Part shown: piece by piece, positions 11,769-25,873 of the stretch
How the letters are laid out: each line of letters opens with the position of its first letter
Numbering within the stretch: position 1 is the stretch's first letter
Origin: Dirofilaria immitis
Lineage: Eukaryota; Nematoda; Chromadorea; Rhabditida; Onchocercidae
Length of the DNA: 64,000 nt
Direction: 5' to 3'
NCBI GenBank assembly: GCA_024305405.1
Contig: JAKNDB010000107.1
Span: forward strand, 1,798,001-1,862,000
Position numbers and translations under genes: made by a program
Notes under the pieces: generated by a model
What the model saw: only the letters and a program-made list of their open reading frames with translations
Databases searched by the model: none
What the model was told of the DNA's origin: nothing

Positions 11769-14700
11769 ATGATAATGAATGAATGGTTATCAATTATCAT
11801 CATTTCGATATTATTCGTTGCACGGATATCGATTGCTGATGAGGAAGATGAAGATCCAATACCATCTTCATTATATGGTCCTAATGATCATATAGTTTTA
11901 TTAAATAGCGGTAATTTCGACAACAAAGTATACAATCAGGTAATTAATTTTATTTTGCAATTACACAAATAAAAGTTTTCAATATAACAAAAGTACTTTT
12001 AATCGTAAATAAATGAATAATTAATAATTGGAATTGTTTTTGAAACGAAATGATTTAACGATTTCATTTTTTTGCGGGCGGAAAATTTTCGTATTTCTTT
12101 AAAAACTAGAAATCAATAATCAGTGAATTATTCTTATAGTTTTTTTTTGGATTTATTTGTATATTTACTTCAAAGAGCATCGATTGCTTAATTGATAATA
12201 TTATCACTACTATATCATTTAATACTGCTTCCATTTGGACAATTAAATTATCCTATTTCTTGATTATATCATTCATCCTTGATATCACTGAATTGTAAAT
12301 TTACAGTTTTTTCGTTCGTCATTATTATCAGCGTACTATAAACTTCACTGAATATTTCAGTTGAGATGAATGTATTGAAATGATAATTTAAATGCAAAAA
12401 TTATGTTTTAGAAAAAGATTTTTTCGTCGAATTTTTCTCAAGTTGGTGTGGTGCTTGTATTGGATATGCCGAAACATATAAAGAACTTGCAAAGTAGGCG
12501 AAAATTTGTTTTTCATTAATAACCAAATTTAATTTAAATTTAATGACTTTTCTTTATGAAATGCTATTGTGAAGAATGGAAAATGAGAGAAAGAGAGAAT
12601 CTCTTAAATACATTTTAGATTTTAAGCAAAATTAAAACATTACTCTATGAAATTATTCTCGAAAATAAGATTGGATAGAAGGAATGAAAGACTTTAGGAT
12701 CAACCATTCTTTTCTTTTCTTTTTCTTAATTTCTTTTTATTTATTTGCTAAGCAAATAATGCGCTTACTTCTGCTCAAGATTCTAACTTGGGATCCGATG
12801 ATCAATTTTAAATTAACTTTCAAATCTAAATGAGTAAACATAAATAATTCGTAAATTGATGAGGAACATTGATTCACTGGCTTTTTATTCATAGATTAAA
12901 TGGTGAAATCAGATAGTGAATTTCTTGATCCGAGATCGTAAGGTTTCACGATCATATTGGGTGTGAACTATAATCTCGTCACCTTAGATCATACTGGATA
13001 TTACCTATGATGTTGTCACCTTTCTTAACTAATTTTCTTGTGGGAAAAAGTCTTATTTTTTGAAGGACTAGTTCTAATCTAGTAAACTATTATATTGCCG
13101 CCTCTGATGATTTATGTAAACAAAAGATTTTTCGTTATCATAATAAAATACTGATTTACTTATTTGTTAAATCTTTGCAGACAACTACTAAAGTGGAAGC
13201 ATATTGTTGAAATTGCTGCTGTAGATTGTGCTGATAATAAAAATTTAAGATTATGTCGAGAGCATAATGTTGATGCTTATCCAACTATCAAAGTAATACT
13301 TCTTTTCTTAATTTGCCCTCGAAAATTTATTAAATTTAAAATGAAACCAGTTAATGTTTTTGCTGTATTTCTTCTAATATAATTTATTTTCTCTTTATTT
13401 TATTTTAATTTTATTTAATAGGTGAAAAAATCTAGGTAATACTTATATCAAGCATGTGGAAATTATGAAATTTTTTCACATAAACTTCTAAAGAATATTA
13501 TCTTACACTTTGTAATTGAGTAATATCATCAAATTAGATAGAGCCATAACTAAATCGACTTCTCGAGAAAGCTTATTTTTGGTTTTTTTGTGTTTTTATT
13601 ATCAATTATTTGCACTGTTTTCATAGTGATCACTTTCCGACCTCTGAATGATAAACCTAGACTTGCAGATAAGACAAACCTTAGATTTATAAAAATTTTA
13701 TTTCTTGTCATGATTTCAAAATCTCTTATATATCTTATAAACATAAAAATATATAATATGTAATTTATCGAGATCCTTCCTTCTATTCTCTGATTTCGAT
13801 CTTTTTTCAGTTTTTCAAATATATGTCAATGAATGCAAATGATGGTGTGCGGTTTAATGGAAATAAGTATAACTTAAATGAAGTGGCATTGAATATTGCT
13901 GAATTCGTGTACAATGATTGGATGTATCAAAGACCTGCAGAATGGCCAAGTTTTCAAAGTAGTGATAAGTACGCTTTTATTATTTCTTCATTTTTATAGT
14001 AGTATCAATATCATTCATTCAAGTTTTCAAGTAATACTGCAAATATAAAATTACTATTTCTAGAGATATCTTCGTGTATCATGCGAAGTTAAACATAGCG
14101 AATTAAAGTATTATTTTGCTGAGATATAGAAGAGATTAATTAAAGATTTATATCTTCTGTAGAAAGCATTTTTGAACTTATTTTAAAATTATATAAACTG
14201 TCGTTTTTATTTATAGAATTTATTCTAAGAAGTCTTAGCAAACAATTTTTCAGTTATGTCAGGTTTGAAGATATTTTACCCACAATACAGCCTGATACTT
14301 CGTTATTAGCTCTGATTTTCGAAAATAATCCTTCAAGGACAGCTTGGGCTGTAAGCAATGCTTTTTAAACTTTATAATTTTAATTGCAGTATCGATTAAT
14401 AAATGTTTCATATTATTATTCATTATGAGATCAGTTAGTTCCATTCCTTTTTTGTATTACATCAATTAAGTAAGTAGATAATTGAGAAGCGTAAGATTAA
14501 CGTGTGTCAGTTAATTAGGTAAACAAATTGTTTTTATTGTTTGTTTGTTTTTTTCTCTCTCTTCCTTTGTCTTTCTGTATTTTTGTTTATTTATGACAAG
14601 AAATATCATTAATGCCTAATTTTTTTTTTGCATATAGGAAATGATAGCATTTGCAAACGATAAACGAGTACATGTGGCGCAAATGCAATATAATAATCCA

Positions 14701-17700
14701 ATAGCACAACGATTTGGTATTACAGGAACATTAGGAAATTCTCGACTATTATTGATGAAAAAAATCAGTCAACTCCACTTTATATCTCCGCGTAAATTTT
14801 TTCCTCTGGTGTTTTATATTACGCATAACTTTTCAAGAGAAAATTAGGCTATTTAAATTTCATAGTTTGATCGGAAAATGGAAATTGAAAGGAATTTTTA
14901 TGTGGAAAAAGATCAAAGAGCAATAACTCTTTATTAATGTTTCGTATAATTTGATATCAATGAGAAAGTTTTGTTTTTTAGGGAACATGATACTTGGCTT
15001 CAAATGCAAGATAAAATTAATGAATACGTTGCGCAAATTCCTATGGTAGATGCATCTGAATCGAATAAGGTATCTTATCTAATCCCTTTTTCTTTTCTTC
15101 CTTTTTCTTTTTTTTAATTTATTGATTATGTCTAAATTATTCGGAATATCGATTGGTCGCGAATCAGCTTGTCATTGCATATGTTTTGAAGAAAAATTGT
15201 TTTTTTTTAATGATTAAAGAATTTATGCTTAAAATAATTTTTGTTATGTAGATTTTATTTCTCATGTTTTCATTAGTTTAGAATGGAATATCAGGTGATA
15301 CCAAGTTAGCCGATGATCTAAAAGTGCCAGTCACTTGGAGTCAGTTTGAAGTATGTTTTCTGTTTGTCATTTTGTTGCAGCTATGAAAATAAGCATGTGA
15401 CTTTTCAAGATTTACTGTACAATATGAAATATTTAAGGTACAAATGATGGATATCATAACCGCCCTTCGTTATATGTTACTGGCTGAGATACCGAGGAAG
15501 CCTGTAATTAAAGATGAAAATCTTATGGCATTGAAGTTATGGGTTAATGCGATGAAAAAGTAAGTTTATGCTACTAATCTATCATAATAATCTTTGCTAT
15601 TGAATGTAAGATAATTAAATGTTTTTGTTTGTTTTATATTTGTCAGTTATAATGGTGTGGCTTTAGATTTGTTGGAATTGATAATTAAGAAAGGATGCTT
15701 TTTTCATTTACTGTTATATTTGACAATACTTTTCCCTGACTATTTTAAAAACAAATTAGGTTTGTATAAAATATTATTTTAGTATGTACCAGGAACAATT
15801 CCTATGCGAAAATTGTTGTACAGATTGAATTACTGGATAAAAAATGTATCGGGCGAACTCACTTCTGATCAATGGACACATCAAGTGAAGATTATTCAGG
15901 TAATTAGTCTTTGATTTAATTAAGCATCAAATCTCTTCATTGCTTATTTTATTTATGTCGGAATACTGTAAAATTCTCTTCAGCAGCATTAAATAGAATG
16001 CTAAAGAATTGTTATTTAAACAATTAGTCTTCATCATTATGTTTTTGCTGAGATTAGTATAGTATATCCATTGTTAAAGATGATATATTACTAGATTTCT
16101 AGTCTAATCATCTCTATAATATTATTGTCTGAAGTTTTTTTTTGTTATGATTAAATGTTACTGAAAAGGATTCAGTTTTTGATAAGTGATATAAAAATTG
16201 ATTGTATAGAACTGTAGCTGAATAACGTAATATTAAGAATGAAATAGTAGTTTTTTCTTCCCTCTTATCTTTTTCATATTTTTGATGAACTTTGCTTTTG
16301 AAATTCTTTATTCACTTTCATTTTAGGAACATTTAGGTCAACCACTTCCAAGTACAAGTAATTATATGGCCTGTCGTGGATCGAAACCTCATTTCCGAGG
16401 ATTTTCTTGTGGAATATGGACTCTAATACATGCAATGAGTATTCAAGCATATAAAATTGAGAAAGATAGTAAGTATATCATTTATCCATTTCCAGTTTGC
16501 TTAGATAATGAATTAGCGGACTTTTAAATAGCTATGGAAAGATGCGTGTGATGAAGTTTGGAATGTTTATATTCATTATATATATGTCATTCAATGAATA
16601 ATATCAGAAAAACAGATATATGAGAAAATTATAAGAACGAAATTTGTCTTTGTTTGAATTCTATAACAACGGATTTTTAATAACAACGGTTACATTTATG
16701 ATATTATGGAATAGTCCGAAAAATTATGAAGTATGCCAAGATATAATAATTCTGAATGACTGATTGGAATTGTTAGAAATCCATTTTTAAGTGAAAATGC
16801 AGTGATATTTTTTTTTCATTCTAAGTTATGTAAATTGAATTACGGCAAGAAATAAAAGAAAATGCTTATTCAAAGAAGCAAAAAAGTGGATCATTATAGC
16901 TACTGAAATATAACTGTGAAAAATAAGTAAGAAAAAAATAACTTTTTTATAAAAATATGACTGATTGATTGTAGACCCGAATTTCAATGCCAACAATGAT
17001 CTGATCGAGCCATTCCATAAATTTATATGGCATTTCTTCAGTTGTAGTGAGTGTGCAGCTCATTTTCATGAAGGAATTTTAAAACGAAATATGACTGCAG
17101 TTGTTACTCCAGGTAAGTAAATTTAAAATCGGTAAAAACAAAAAAATACGAATGATATTCCGGAAATGAGCACTGATAAATAAATGTGAAGAATTAGTTT
17201 GTTTATGTTTAATATATTGCGTTGAATGAAACGTCAGTTAAACATTTTCATTTAACCAAAATATATTAATTCGTTCTCAAAATAATATTGAAAATGATAG
17301 ATTTTTTTCTGTATGATAAATTTTGTTTACACATGTTAGCCATTATGTCTACAGTGTAACTAATTCAACATTAACTGTCACAATCGATTAGTTAATCAAT
17401 TTGTTTGAGTTTTTTCTTTTTTTTTGTAATTTATTAATAATATTAGATTGTAAGTTATATTTTTATTATTGATCTTACATTGTTCTGTTAGCTTCCTAAC
17501 TTATATGCTGAATTTGTTTAAACGTTATCTATGATATGAATGAGCAAAAAAGATTTGTATATTTAGCGGATGGCATCAAGTGGCTATGGATGACACATAA
17601 TATCGTTAACAAATTTATTGCGGGCTCACCATCAGACGATCCAGCCTTCCCAAAACAGCAATTTCCACCAATTTCATTATGCCCAACATGTAGAAAGCAA

Positions 17701-19024
17701 AATGGAGAATTTGATGAGGAAACTGTATTAAATTTCATGATCAGTTATTATGGTAACCTAAGAACCGATGGTCTTCGAGTAAGTTAAATTAAATTTCAAA
17801 TTATTTTATTAGTAAAATAATCGATAATTTTCTGGGATCTGGTTATATTCTTAGTTATTTCTTTTGATAAGGAGATAAACATTTTTCCGATACTTTAATT
17901 TGAATTTTAAAATTTCGCCTCAAGTTTTTTAAATCTGTAAACTGTTGAATTAATTTCAGTCCACGCCCGGTTATAAAGTGAGCAATTTTGAGGATGGCAA
18001 ATTGGTAGCTGTTGAAACGAAGCATTTAAATCCAAAATTCCAAATTGGTGCATTCAATGTTGACGCTATAGAACAAGCTGATCAGAAACTCCCGAATAGC
18101 TTCGGATCCATTAGAAATGGAGCTTTCGGTAAGTGATATCGTAGTTAAGCTTAAGAAAAAAATTTTTGTTTTTAAATTTAAAAAATAAAATCTTAAATGA
18201 AAAAAGATAAATCATCAAGCGGCTAACCATGAAAGTTATCCGACCAGTTAAAGTAATGCTTCAATTGATCAATAAAACCAATCCATACATGATATTGTAA
18301 AGGAGGTTTCTGTGATATTGAAATAATGGTTCAATTCATTTAATAAAATGAAGTATCGGAATCACAGTATGCATTTTTTATACTGTTTTTCGGAACGTTA
18401 CTCTTGTCTATCAAATACATGACGTAGTTTCTTTTGGCATACTTGAAGTTTCGGAAATATATGTTTTATGTAGCTCTTGTTGCTCAGCTACTATCCTGAT
18501 AAAGTGTTCAAGTCGAATGGCATGAAAGAAACAATAATAGCTTGATCAGTGATCATTGAGTGTTATGTAATAATTTCGGCTATTATCGAAATTCGGCCGT
18601 ATATTGACCAAAATTATGCTAATAAATAGCTTTATTCTGGCCCGAGCATTTCAGTCATACAGATGTGTCATTTCTTTATTTTGATTATCACATCTGTTTT
18701 CATAGGTAATAGGTAAAATATAAAAATGTGTTCTAATGGAATAGGAAGAGTTTTGTTACTATTTTTTCTTTCTTTTTTCTTTTACTTAAATTAACCATAC
18801 GTAGCATCCATTTTCCGGCGCGTAATCAACAGGCCTTTTGAAATTATCATATGTTCCTTTTTTTTGTAGGCAGTAGGTATTATGGTGGATTACCAGTGAA
18901 GCGATCATTTTCCGTGTTATGGCTATCGGTCATCGCTGTGGTGGTTCTTTTCATTTATATGAAATATCGGCGAAATCGTTTTAAAATCTGGAAGACTTTT
19001 TATTATAATGATTACAAGCTGTGA
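11769..19024 (+). CDS. QSOX: Quiescin sulfhydryl oxidase (QSOX), thioredoxin plus Erv domains, membrane anchored
   Basis: Flavoenzyme that makes disulfides in secretory-pathway proteins and reduces oxygen to hydrogen peroxide. Exons: 11769-11939, 12412-12493, 13181-13292, 13811-13968, 14254-14350, 14638-14791, 14982-15069, 15282-15350, 15438-15559, 15783-15899, 16327-16468, 16975-17112, 17567-17778, 17960-18128, 18870-19024. Exon 1 gives a signal peptide (IIIISILFVARISIA; a second ATG lies at 11775). Exon 2 carries the thioredoxin active site FFSSWCGAC. The Erv domain has GSKPHFRGFSCGIWTLIHAM, then the redox pair CSEC followed by AAHF (exon 16975-17112), then W-x3-HN-x2-N and the pair CPTC (exon 17567-17778). 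The last exon has one membrane helix (VLWLSVIAVVVLFIYM) and a short basic tail, as in long QSOX forms. Exon joins at 12412 (A5) and 15555-15559 (A5) are each one base short of the expected frame. Confidence 0.92.
12949..13024. repeat. Imperfect tandem duplication in a QSOX intron
   Basis: Two roughly 37-base copies, the first from GATCATATTGGG and the second from GATCATACTGGA, each ending in GTCACCTT. The copies differ at several positions. Confidence 0.5.
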
Positions 19025-22000
19025 TTTTTCAATTCGATTCAGTGTCATATTCTCGTAAAACATTCGGAAATGAGGATTCAGCGAGAAGTAATTGCTTCAA
19101 GTGAGATAGAGGTCATAAGCAATCGATAGTTCCATATTTGAGTTATGGATTGATGAAAAACTTTTAATTCATATCATGAGTAGCATAGTTAGTTTAGCAC
19201 AGTTTATGAGATTTATTGCTAGTCGGTTATAAGGCTTGAAATATTCACTCCTTTACTATATGTAAATGTTTTAAGATCCATCCGAAATTTGTTTGATTTA
19301 TCGATGAAATACTTTTTTGAAATATATCCTTCATTGCTACTGCTATTTATTGCGATTGCAGGCAAAATTTTTGCTACTTCATAGAGTAATACTATTTTGT
19401 TCTTTACTCAATCCTCAGAAAAAGGTTGTCTGAAATTTGAGTATCAGTGACTACCAATATTGCTCAGATATTTAGTGCGAAACATTTCCTGACAGTAACA
19501 TAACTGACTTTCAGACAGACTTTAATATTTAATTTTATTTATGCTATTATAGAAATATTCTGACGTAAGTGATTAGAGAAATAAGATATGTAAGACATTC
19601 TATAATAAGAGCATATGGCACTGATTCGAACTGATAACCGCGGAGAAAGAACCTCTCGGTACTTTGTTTCACTTTTTTGTCTTCCAGAATTTCCCAAGCG
19701 TTTGCCTTATTTTCCTTTTTGTCTTTCACAAATATTTTGATATCATTTGAAAGCGTTTTCTTTCTTTTTGTTTGTTTGTGCTTATGAGTTTTGTTTTTTA
19801 TTCGTTTTAAGTTTGACGAAGTTAAATTTTGTCTATTCGTTTGTCTTCAATTTTAGCACTTTTTTCCATTGTTTTCGTAATTTTCAGTGTATGTTTTCCC
19901 AGAGCTAACATTCACTTCAAGTATTTTTCACTAGGAATAGAATTTTGCAGCTAATGTTTTTCAAAATTTTTTTTTTTGCATGTATTATTAGTAATTGCAT
20001 GAATAGCAAAGAGAAAAGAATACAAAAATGATTTTTAAACTAAATTATTTTAAATGTAATTGAAAATCAGCGTCTTATAGGTGTCCATGGTCCTCGAATT
20101 CAATCGCAACTAGTGCCGAGATTCGCGTTGTAAATTTTAATGTTAGAAAAAATTAATTACTCAGTATGTACTTTGCATTATTATTTGAAAATCCTTATGC
20201 TAAATTATGCATATTGTGTATAATATTGCTATTGCAAGCATATTTAAGCTGATATAAAGATTAAATGGAATTTCGGAAAAGATAATAATTATATTTCATT
20301 GTGGCTTTTGCCCACTGAAAAACTTTATTTATTTTTCTCTAAAATATATTTATGAGCGAATTTCATTTCTATTCATTTTAGAAAAGATTTTTCAGTTTTT
20401 CGACCGAAATTGCGAAGATTGAAAATTCGGATACGTTTTTTTAAATCAACATTTTTTTAAAAAAAAGCAAAATTAAACAGTTAATAGAACTTTAATATTA
20501 AATAACAATATGGGGATAGCTCTTGATAAGAGTAATAATAGTGATAAATAGCAGCAACAGCAACAACCATCATAATAATGCCAACTTTGAAGTTGAAGTT
20601 CAAATAGAATGAGATTATTTGAATTTATATATAGAAAGAAAAAAGAAAAAGAAATACTTATCAATATATAAACATATTTCAGAAGGGAAAGAATTGATCA
20701 GATTGAAATGCTTCAAATATTAAACGTATGTTCATCATATTGCAATTTGGTGATGACTTTTTTTCCTATAAAAAGATTGTGATCATTTAAAAATGCATAA
20801 TCGCTGTTATCAGCTATTATCATTTACTGTTCACTGTTTGCTTCCCATTGTTGACTATTATTTATTTATCATCTAGCATTATTATTTCACGCGTATTTCA
20901 ATATAGTTTTTACGTGGATTTATTTCACGTTATTTTTATGTATCTTCGTTGTCGGTACACGCTGTCGCACATGAGCTTTTTATCCTTTACACCGTTGCAT
21001 GCTGAACTTTTTATGTTAATTATTTGTCATAAATTAAAAAACAACAAATCCGATAGATATTTCAGTAATAATTTTAAAAAACAAAAAGATAGTAATTTCC
21101 CTTTCTAGAATAATGATGATTCAAATCGATCATCATTTTATAATATTTTTCGATGACTTATGTATGAAACATTTTTACTGATTTTGCACATCTTTTTTTT
21201 TCTATTATTTATGTGATCCATTGAAAGTCTATTTTTCCTTTGTTCCTATTCTATTTGTCAAATACATTAGAACTATATGAATTTGTTTAACTTTTCCTTT
21301 TGTCTTAAATTCTTTATGATACAAAATAGGTTGCCTTAAGTTCTTTTCTCTATTGATTTCTTATATTTCATTCAAAATTCATCCGATTTTAATTATTTCC
21401 AATTTTTGCATTCTGATTTACTGCTAATTGCTGCAGTTAAGTTTTATTATTTCCAATAAATTCTCATTTTTTCATCTGTACACTATTCATTGACTGACAT
21501 CATTATGGAAGTATTTCCATGTAAATTGTTGATCTATTCATAATATTAATGCATTTCTTTGAAATAATAATGCATGTAAATGCAGCAAATGCCAAAAATG
21601 GTATACTCCGAAAATTTATGAAAAGCAATTCTTTACATTAAATATCCTATTTTAGTCTTCTCTTCAATAATTGCTCTTTTGTATTTTAACTTACGGAAGT
21701 GTTTATGTTATAAGCTATGAGAATATTGATGTGGTATTTACAACATTATTAATGAACTATAGAGAATTTTTTAAAGAAAGAGTTGGAGAATAAAAGAACT
21801 ATTATTTCCAATACATTCCATAACTACTCAAATTTCTTGAGGGCAGAGCTATTCTTCACTGTTTCAATTCAGAAGTCATCAAAACAAGACCTAATCAACT
21901 GTTAAATTCAAGGTTGATGCATAGAAAGCTACGCATTCTGAAAGAAACAATGAAAATTTTGAAAGTTAGTTGCAAAAATTAAGTTACACAAATTCAAGTC

Positions 22001-23201
22001 AAAGAAAAAAATTCGTTTGAAAGTTCATAGTATTCAATATTTATTCTCATTTTTTTTTTTCACATGACGAAGCGACAAGGTATGTCATAATGCTTATATT
22101 ACATTTTGTGCATTGGCATGTTTTCCTGCCAACGATCAGATATTTTAACTTCTATGATCAATAAATTTTTAAAAAGGATTTATTATTGAAAGATAATATT
22201 AGAAGAAAGAATTGACAAATTAAGGCAAATATGGAATGTCACAATAATAATTAAAACTTAAACAAACAAGCATTGTCATAAATTTAATTGTTTACTGATA
22301 TTTGTGGCAGACAGTTGTGTCCACAACAAATTAAATGCCATTTAATAATTTCGCACTATGTCCAATATTTACTTACGCCATTATCAGAATATCAGTATAA
22401 CGGATAAATAACGCCCTCATACCACCTATTCACGTTTCTGTTTACGTCAAATTAGCGTTCCCTCTTGTAGGAATATTATCTTTCGATAAGATTGACACAA
22501 TTTTATGCATTACTTTTTCAATAAGTTTATGATAGTAAGAGGGATTGTTAGAGAAGAATAGTGGTATGATAGTTGAGAAAATGAAAACAATGATGATAAT
22601 GAAGAATTTGGAGAGTTCGAGAGAAGTTAGATTATTAGCATAATGTAATAAAATTTTTCGAATAATCTAACATTTCCATGGATAGACAAGTAACTTTTCC
22701 AAAAATGCTTAACAATTGAGCAAACGGATAGGTAGTTTTTCAAAATATTTGACGACCTATCAAATGGGTAAGTAATATTGCAATATGGTTAAAAACTTAG
22801 AGAATAGACAGAAGTTGTAGGATGAAATTATCGAATAGACATCTTCTGTAGAATGAATGATATTCATAATTTTTATTCAAAATATTTGTGCTATTTATGG
22901 TTAACGTAAAGTCGTAATATTGAATCAAATGCTACGCTAATATCGACAACTTTTAATTATGGTTGTTCAACATGGGTTAGCATTTATGAATTATTTATTC
23001 ATATTATTTATTCGTGTTAAGATTTGTCTGATGCTATAAAAAAATAGTCAACAAAGATAAAATTATTCATTCATATATTTCTTAATTTGTTTGAAGATTT
23101 CCTTAAGAAGATAATGCAAAATTTTAATTTAAGATTTTATTCTATCTTTACCTATTCATATGATTCATTATAAATTCAGCGATACAATACGTCATGATTA
23201 T
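19025..23201. other. Intergenic stretch, no supported gene
   Basis: About 4.2 kb between the QSOX stop and the carrier start. Open frames are short, none carries a recognisable motif and none is flanked by convincing splice sites. The left end should hold the QSOX 3' UTR. Confidence 0.55.
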
Positions 23202-25873
23202 ATGCCTAATACGAATGATGCGACGAAATTTCTCAAGGATTTAGCATTGGGAGCTAGCGCGGCAGTTGTGGCTAAAACGATTATAGCTCCCATCGAGCGA
23301 GTAAAATTAATCTTGCAGGTATCTTTCGATGCTATACTATATAAATGGAATTTGTAGCTTAGTTTTATTTTTCAAAAATAGTATTTACATTGGTTTCGTC
23401 CTTTTTCATAAACCTGCATTTTGTATTTTCAGAAAGTTTTTCTATACATTAATTCAAATTTCTACTTTCCCAACAAAGTTTCCTGCACTTCCAATTTTAG
23501 AGAGAAAATACGAAGCTTAAATCGTTGCGGTTCGTTTCACTTCCGCGAGAAACATTCATTTTACAAACTGATATACATAAGTAACCGATCGAATATTTGA
23601 GCTATTAACAAAAAGCAAAAATCGAAAAATAATCAGTATTAGTCTGAGACGAAGTAATCTAATAATATCTCTTCAGTTACAAAATGCACAAAAACTATCG
23701 CAGTTGGAAAACGTTACACGGGTATGCTTGATTGTTTCATTCGAATACCAGTCGAACAAGGTTTTTTGTCCTTTTGGCGCGGGAATTTGGTGAATATTGT
23801 ACGAGCTTGTTCGCAGGTGCTGTGAAATATTAATTATTTTTTCTTTTTTTTTTCAAAAATTGGTTCAGTTTTATTCATAGTGCTTACAGGAATCCCTTGG
23901 GTTTGCTTTCAAAGATTTCTTCAAAATTTGGTTTCTTAATGGTGTCGATAACAAGAAGGATCATTGGCGCCTTGCAGCAGGTTCATGAATTTACTGCTGG
24001 ATTTGAATAAATTCACAAATTTTCTAGTGAGTAATGTATTTTGTGCATTTATCACAATAGCTCTTTGATGTAATAAAAGTAAATTTAGGTGAGCATTTTT
24101 GTTAAATGAATCATAAATATGTTTCGTTAAAAATTTTTTAACAATAAAGTTTTAAAAATTAACTGATTCTTATCAGTTTTTTACCAGCAACGTACTGTAT
24201 AATATATCCTCTGGATTTGGTAAACTCTTTTAAAACTATTTTATTTGTAGAGTTAACTATGAATTTTTCGTATTCTTATTAAAATCGAAATTGAACGATA
24301 CCTTCTGGCTATATTGTTTTTTTTAATTTCTAATTTTATCAATTGATAGTTATTTTTATAAAAATATTCTAAATTCCAGGAAATCTTGGAGCTGGCGCTG
24401 CATCTGGTGTTGCAACGTACTGTATAATATATCCTCTCGATTTTGTAAGGACACGGTGAATTGTTTTTAAGCTACTTTATTTGTAACTTTATGAAGTTTA
24501 AAATTTTATGTGAAATCCAAATAATTTTCGTGAACTAATTGTTACAATTAGAATTTAAGCCTTTGTGAATATGTAAGCTTAACTTGTGGCATTATTTTTT
24601 TCGATATTTTCAAATTTGTTCTTGTAATTTTTCATTCGTAGTTACGCAATTTCAACCATAACCCAGTATTTAGATTAGCTATCGATATGGGAAAGGGAAT
24701 ATCTCGAGAATTCTCGGGTTTTTTAACTGCATGTGCAAGATATTCAAGCATGATGGAATCCGTGGATTGTATTAGTAAGTTATTTTTCAACTCAACTATT
24801 TTACCTTCACTTAAGGGAGAGCTACGGAGCTGTAAAAGCTTTTAAGTTCGAGATATGAAGCGAGGGTAAAAGTATTTTAGCGATTATTAAAGTCGTTTTC
24901 AATTCATCGCGGAAATTTGCATAAAATTTTGCAGTGGTTTTTGGCCATCAATTCATTACATTTTTCTGTATCGTGGAGCTTATTATGGCCTTTTTGATAC
25001 AGCGAAAACACAACTGATTAAACATGGCAATAGCGATATCAGTTTCATTTGTGCTTTTTCATTGGCCAGGTATCGAAAATTTGCTTCAGACAACATGAAA
25101 GAAGTACTAAAAATACTGACTCGTTGATAAATTTTGAAATGTTGAGAAGGATTTCTGAAATAAAGGAAATATGTAGTTGCTGGCCAATGAAGATATATTT
25201 ATTATTAATAATTATAGATAGTGACGTTCACAGCGGCTTTAATATCTTATCCATTGGATACGGTACGTAGACGTTTTATGATGCAGGCTGGTCGTAATGA
25301 TATACTTTACCGTGGAGTATGGCATTGTACCACAGTATGTTTCTCTTAATTTGATAGGATTTATAGACTTCAAATTTTATTGATCTTGATCTAACAGTTG
25401 TTCCAAATTTTTGAGAAATTCTTTTATAACTATTATAGTAATTAAGGAAGGAGTTATTGCTGTGGAGTGGAACTTTCTACGAATTAAGCTAGTTGGAGTC
25501 GTGAAATTTTTTTCTGAATTCCTGCTTAATCTAAATTTTTGATAGATAGCATGAATCAATTCGATTCTAGCCAGGATGTGGCATTTTTTCAATACAATTT
25601 AGTTTCATGAGATGAGAAACATTTTTATGGGAATTTGGAATAATTATTTGTCATCAGTACGATGATATGATCTTAATAATACTATAAAATCTGTTACAGA
25701 AGATATGGTATGAGGAAGGTTTCAAGGCTTATTTTAGTGGTTTGTGGGTGAATACGATACGTGGTATTGGTGCTGCTCTCATTTTGGCCTTTACAACGAA
25801 TTTTCTAAGTATTTATAACATTTTGAAATGGCAGATAATTAATTGGTATGTAAGTGGTATCAAAATTCGATGA
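23202..25873 (+). CDS. ant-1: Mitochondrial ADP/ATP carrier (adenine nucleotide translocase), divergent, frame interrupted
   Basis: Inner-membrane carrier exchanging ADP for ATP. Exons: 23202-23318, 23677-23816, 23890-23980, 24380-24455, 24674-24774, 24935-25069, 25218-25334, 25700-25873. All three carrier repeats are present: [10 protein letters not shown]; then YPLDFVRTR with LAIDMGKG; then [10 protein letters not shown]. Other family hallmarks are [24 protein letters not shown] and FDTAK. I preferred ATG 23202 over the in-frame ATG 23160 because it gives the usual short N-terminus. The carrier signature RRRMMM reads RRRFMM. The frame is one base short at 23690-23694 (A5) and 24719-24724 (T6), and exon 6 to exon 7 (25069/25218) does not join in frame with consensus sites. 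Adding one base at each run restores the family sequence with the expected spacing. Given similar gaps in neighbouring genes, sequence error is more likely than a pseudogene. Confidence 0.85.
24187..24260 (+). repeat. Degenerate duplicate of carrier exon 4 inside intron 3
   Basis: GCAACGTACTGTATAATATA and six further bases match exon 4 (24412-24437) exactly. They are followed by a diverged GGATTTGG in place of CGATTTTG, and similarity continues into the start of the following intron (CTA-TTTATTTGTA). A CCAG acceptor-like sequence precedes the copy. It covers only the end of the exon, the repeat-2 PLD region. Confidence 0.6.

Noticed and set aside
15644..15775. Open stretch between two QSOX exons (NYNGVALDLLEL frame)
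   Set aside because: It could be spliced at its left end but leaves the next exon out of frame. Joining 15559 directly to 15783 gives the expected KKYVPG sequence if one A is added.
17536..17787. Alternative start MNEQKRFVYLADG within QSOX
   Set aside because: The bases before 17567 are the intron tail; the acceptor TATTTAG at 17566 and the phase of the previous exon give the family sequence ADGIKWLWMTHN.
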